Under the pieces are notes generated by a model. It was not told the DNA's origin. It saw only the letters and a program-made list of their open reading frames with translations, and searched no databases. From NCBI GenBank assembly GCA_018664265.1, contig JABJOR010000591.1, positions 1 to 7,412 of the forward strand: a stretch of 7,412 nt of DNA, given 5' to 3'. Positions within the stretch are counted from its first letter, which is position 1; the number at the start of each line of letters is the position of its first letter. The position numbers and the translations under genes were made by a program. This DNA comes from Rhodospirillales bacterium. Lineage in GTDB: Bacteria; Pseudomonadota; Alphaproteobacteria; Rhodospirillales; Casp-alpha2. This document shows positions 4,856 to 7,412 of this stretch, piece after piece.

Positions 4856-6187
4856 CTAAGCTGGAATCAAAACCGTCGCACGTAAACCACCCAGTGGGGA
4901 TTGCTCCAACTGCACCTCACCACCGTGACCGCGCACCACGTCGCGCACGATACTCAGCCCAAGCCCGACACCGCCTGTTTCCCGATTGCGTGATACTTCC
5001 AGCCGAACAAATGGCTTAAAGACATCTTCTCGTTTGTCCTCAGGCACACCAGGGCCATCATCATCCACATTAATTTCTACCAAATCCCCACGGCGGCCAG
5101 CTCTTATGGCAACATGATCGCCAAAACGCAGTGCATTTTCGGTCAAATTGGTTATGGACCGACGAAACGCATTCGGTCGCAGTGGAATATGGATATTTTC
5201 TTCGATGTGAAGATCAACCAACGCCCCCTTACGATTAGCCTGTGTTGCCACATCCCGTAGCAACGCATTCAGGTCAGTCTCAACAGGCTTTTCGGTGCCT
5301 TCACCACGGGCAAATGCCAGATATTCTTCCAGCATGTGCTCCATTTCCGTAATATCAGTTTTTAAATCATCTGCGCCCTTGGCATCACCAAGCAAGGCTA
5401 TTTGCAACTTCATACGTGTCAAAGGGGTGCGCAAATCATGAGACACGCCAGCAAGCATATCTGTTCTTTGATTGATCTGGCGGGCAATACGCTCCTGCAT
5501 AGCAATGAAAGCTTGGGAAGCTTGACGTACTTCTATAGCGCCTTCTGGTTTAAAAAACCCAACCTCTCGGCCTTTACCAAAATTATCTGCAGCAATGGCC
5601 AAGCGGCGAATGGGCTTCACCTGATTGCGCATAAAAATAGTTGCAACACCAAATAAAATCATGGATGTACCAATCATCCAGAGGACAAAAACATAAGTTG
5701 TTGAGCTGAACAATCGCTTTCGAGAGGTAATTAATTCCAAAACCCCCTCAGGCAACTGGACTTCAATAATCACGTGGCGATCAAGGCTTTCAGAGTCAAT
5801 TTTCACAGGTTTGCCTACATGCGCCTTCAATGCGAGATACAGAGCTCTCTCCATCAAGCCTTCGACTTTTCCATTAATTTCAGTCGTCGGATTTTCCAAG
5901 ATGGCATTCTCATAAAACTGTGGGGCAAACCCTAAAGTCCCAGCTGCCAGACGAAACGCCCACTCTCGGCCTTCCACAGAAGGGTCACGTCGCATAATTT
6001 CAATGGTGGCAGCAACATCCCCTGCAACGCCAATGGCCAGGCGTCGAGTAATTTTGGCCCAGTGGGTCTCATAAAAAATGACTGCAGAGACAACTTGTAG
6101 CAGGATCAATGGTATAATTATGATCAGCAAAGAACGGCCGAGCAGTGACTTGGGCAATATGCGCTTCATGGTAGAGGCTAAAAACAT
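4856..6187 (-). CDS. EnvZ-type sensor histidine kinase
   Basis: A 443-residue inner-membrane sensor kinase, the likely partner of the OmpR-type regulator encoded just upstream. Order of parts: short cytoplasmic N-terminus; membrane helix at about 19-38; periplasmic domain at about 39-162; second helix at about 163-186; HAMP at about 187-240 beginning NQVKPIRRLA; dimerisation/phosphoacceptor helix with VSHDLRTPLTRMK, His250 as the phosphorylated residue; ATP-binding domain with N box NLTENALRFG (347-356), DDDGPGVP (375-382), F box VFKPFVR (389-395) and G2 box GGVGLGLSIV (405-414). All catalytic motifs are intact. The layout and the periplasmic domain of roughly 120 residues match EnvZ. ATG 6187 has a distant AGGA; ATG 6169 (MKRILPKS) is an alternative start that leaves the first membrane helix whole. 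Its stop is five bases from that of csaA. The signal sensed is unknown. Confidence 0.93.
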   Translation of the reverse strand: MFLASTMKRILPKSLLGRSLLIIIIPLILLQVVSAVIFYETHWAKITRRLAIGVAGDVAATIEIMRRDPSVEGREWAFRLAAGTLGFAPQFYENAILENPTTEINGKVEGLMERALYLALKAHVGKPVKIDSESLDRHVIIEVQLPEGVLELITSRKRLFSSTTYVFVLWMIGTSMILFGVATIFMRNQVKPIRRLAIAADNFGKGREVGFFKPEGAIEVRQASQAFIAMQERIARQINQRTDMLAGVSHDLRTPLTRMKLQIALLGDAKGADDLKTDITEMEHMLEEYLAFARGEGTEKPVETDLNALLRDVATQANRKGALVDLHIEENIHIPLRPNAFRRSITNLTENALRFGDHVAIRAGRRGDLVEINVDDDGPGVPEDKREDVFKPFVRLEVSRNRETGGVGLGLSIVRDVVRGHGGEVQLEQSPLGGLRATVLIPA

Positions 6188-6204
6188 ATAGAAGTATCCT
6201 GCTA

Positions 6205-6252
6205 GATCAAACTAACCTCAAATGGAAACATTTGTGGTTAGATAATTTGATC
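6205..6252 (-). repeat. Long imperfect palindrome / stem-loop in the regulator-kinase spacer
   Basis: On the plus strand, GATCAAA (6205-6211), CTAACC (6212-6217) and CAAATG (6219-6224) are complementary in order to TTTGATC (6246-6252), GGTTAG (6236-6241) and CATTTG (6229-6234). There is one T-T mismatch, an extra ATAA (6242-6245) as a bulge, and GAAA as the loop. The operon is transcribed from the minus strand, where the loop reads TTTC. The base of the stem lies four bases from the AGGA that may serve the kinase start. No T-run follows it, so it is not a normal terminator. It may regulate translation or mRNA ends, or be a small palindromic repeat. Confidence 0.75.
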
Positions 6253-6268
6253 GCTTTTAATAAGATAG

Positions 6269-6304
6269 AGCAACTTATCTGTCCTCACTTGAGGCCAGGT
6301 TGCT
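6269..6304 (-). other. Nested inverted repeats just after the response regulator stop
   Basis: An outer repeat AGCAAC (6269-6274) / GTTGCT (6299-6304) encloses CCTCA-CT-TGAGG (6283-6294). The outer repeat directly touches the response regulator stop codon. Together with the larger stem-loop at 6205-6252 it makes most of the 117-base spacer capable of folding. The arms are short, so this structure is less certain. Confidence 0.35.
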
Positions 6305-6988
6305 CTAGTCCGGGCGCAGGACATAGCCCCGCCCCCGCACAGTCTGAAGATATCTTGGCATCCGTGGATCACGTTCGATCTTGCGCCTTAGTCTGGTTAC
6401 CTGAACATCAACAGCCCGATCCGTGCCGGCGGCACCTGTAGTATCGATAAGCTCTTCACGGCTAAGGATGGCGCCGGGTTGTTTGGCAAGGGCAACCAGC
6501 AATGCACTTTCCACTTCTGTTAAATGTATACGATTCCCGCTTCTGAACAATTCGGCTCTGGCAGGAGAAAACACACACTCTCCCATAGTAAGGTCTTCTT
6601 GTGCGCTTTCTTCCGGAACACGGCGCAGGATACTCTGAATACGGAGCAGTAACTCTCTCGGCTCAAACGGTTTTGTCAGATAGTCATCTGCGCCATGCTC
6701 CAACCCGGTAATACGGTCACTGGTTTCGGCCATTGCGGTTAACATCAGAATTGGTGTGTTATTAGACTTTCTGAAATCTGCTGCAAATTCCAATCCGGTT
6801 TCACCCGGCATCATCAAATCGAGCACAATCAAATCAAACGCCAGACTGTTTAATCGGGTACGTGCATCACCAGCGCTATTGGCGACGGTTACAATAAATC
6901 CGTTTTCAGTCAAATACTGGCGTAGCAAATCGCGTAAGCGATCATCGTCATCAACAACCAGTATATGTGGCAGATCAGCTGTCATCAT
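6305..6988 (-). CDS. OmpR-family response regulator, PetR-like
   Basis: A 227-residue two-domain response regulator. The receiver domain (about 8-122) has the acidic pair Asp13/Asp14 with VVDDDD, the phosphoacceptor Asp57 in IVLDLMMPG, Thr84 in LMLTAM and Lys106 in LTKPFEP. The winged-helix DNA-binding domain (about 130-227) shows LTEVESALLVALAKQPGAILSREEL, RAVDVQVTRLRRKIE and the closing wing YLQTVRGRGYVL. It should be phosphorylated by the kinase encoded downstream. The start ATG 6988 (a second ATG follows at 6985) is preceded by AAGGG at good spacing. The MarR-regulator-kinase order resembles the petP-petR locus of Rhodobacter capsulatus, where PetR affects cytochrome bc1 and other functions; I assign the PetR resemblance from context and general sequence impression, not from a tree. 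Confidence 0.93.
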   Translation of the reverse strand: MMTADLPHILVVDDDDRLRDLLRQYLTENGFIVTVANSAGDARTRLNSLAFDLIVLDLMMPGETGLEFAADFRKSNNTPILMLTAMAETSDRITGLEHGADDYLTKPFEPRELLLRIQSILRRVPEESAQEDLTMGECVFSPARAELFRSGNRIHLTEVESALLVALAKQPGAILSREELIDTTGAAGTDRAVDVQVTRLRRKIERDPRMPRYLQTVRGRGYVLRPD

Positions 6989-7018
6989 GTCCCTTGTTCA
7001 AGTACAGAAGTATAAGAT

Positions 7019-7412
7019 CTATTCCTCAACAAAACGCTTACGGTCTCGTTCGTTTATAATACCGCGTAAAACAGTGCAAAATCCATCAACTGCTTCGGCG
7101 CCCGCTTCGCGGTAAGCCCGTGCTACGAGTTTACTTTGCTTGTCACTCATCAAGGTTTCCAGCTCACGACCCTTTTCAGTCAGGTATAACAGGCGGCGGC
7201 GGCGATCCTCTTCATCGGTTTCTTGGACAATAAAATCTTCACGGAGCAATTGCCCCAGAACTCTGGACAGGCTCTGCTTGGTAATTTTGAGAATGCCCAA
7301 TAAATCATTTACCGCCATACCGGGGTTGGCCCCGACGAAATAGATTACACGATGATGGGCTCGTCCAAATCCATACTTGTCCAGAATAGAGTCTGGTTCT
7401 GCCGTAAAGTCA
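7019..7412 (-). CDS. MarR-family transcriptional regulator, PetP-like, 5' end outside the window
   Basis: A winged-helix regulator read on the minus strand, open to the window edge (130 residues visible), so the true start is not here. An ATG at 7318 is internal: the frame continues upstream with DFTAEPDSILDKYGFGRAHH and RVIYFVGANPG, which belongs to the family's N-terminal helices. The wHTH follows: MAVNDLLGILKITKQSLSRVLGQLL (helices, with KQSLSRVL as recognition helix) and the wing with DEEDRRRRLLYLTEKG, the DxRR feature of MarR proteins. The C-terminal dimerisation helix ends RDRKRFVEE. It lies 30 bases before the OmpR-type regulator and is probably co-transcribed with it. The GRAHHRV motif and this gene pairing fit PetP of Rhodobacter; the ligand or signal is unknown. 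Confidence 0.88.
   Translation of the reverse strand, partial: DFTAEPDSILDKYGFGRAHHRVIYFVGANPGMAVNDLLGILKITKQSLSRVLGQLLREDFIVQETDEEDRRRRLLYLTEKGRELETLMSDKQSKLVARAYREAGAEAVDGFCTVLRGIINERDRKRFVEE

Noticed and set aside
5402..5656. Open frame antisense to the histidine kinase gene
   Set aside because: It lies wholly within a well-supported gene on the other strand and its translation shows no family features.
1..7412. Mobile elements, CRISPR arrays, toxin-antitoxin or phage defence genes, tRNA or rRNA genes
   Set aside because: I looked on both strands for transposase or integrase motifs, regularly spaced repeats, tRNA-like cloverleaf ends and small paired genes and saw none; every substantial gene belongs to an ordinary bacterial family.

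Overview
The window looks like a chromosomal segment of an alphaproteobacterium of moderate GC content, probably from the Rhodospirillales or a neighbouring order. The support is the gene content: a phasin, an alphaproteobacterial-type UbiK/BMFP protein, a COQ9-like TetR-fold protein, YbjN next to proC, and a MarR / OmpR-type regulator / EnvZ-type kinase set resembling petP-petR plus kinase. I place it only at class level with confidence. I see no phage, transposon, integron or CRISPR signature, and nothing that amounts to a new defence or biosynthetic system. This is ordinary core and near-core chromosome, and the interest lies in the regulatory DNA between genes.

Layout. Left part, minus strand: the N-terminal 70 codons of lgt (cut by the window edge), preceded by hldD/rfaD; the two are 14 bases apart and probably co-transcribed as an envelope unit. 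A divergent promoter region separates hldD from a plus-strand run: ubiK-like, a 267-base spacer, ybjN, proC (one base after ybjN), a COQ9/TetR-like gene, a phasin gene and csaA. Right part, minus strand: a MarR regulator (5' end outside the window), an OmpR-family response regulator and an EnvZ-type histidine kinase, in that transcription order. The kinase ends tail to tail with csaA, five bases apart.

How the genes relate. hldD and lgt build the outer membrane (LPS core heptose, lipoprotein lipidation). UbiK and the COQ9-like protein both belong to families linked to ubiquinone, and petP-petR-like regulators are linked to respiratory gene control in Rhodobacter, so the window has a loose respiratory/envelope theme. 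The phasin has its own promoter with two identical 15-bp palindromes, one just upstream of the -35 box and one at the predicted start of transcription. This is a clear operator layout, most simply read as PhaR-type control of polyhydroxybutyrate granule genes. The phasin unit ends in a strong intrinsic terminator, which overlaps a possible csaA promoter. The response-regulator/kinase spacer holds an unusually good imperfect palindrome that would fold next to the kinase ribosome-binding site.
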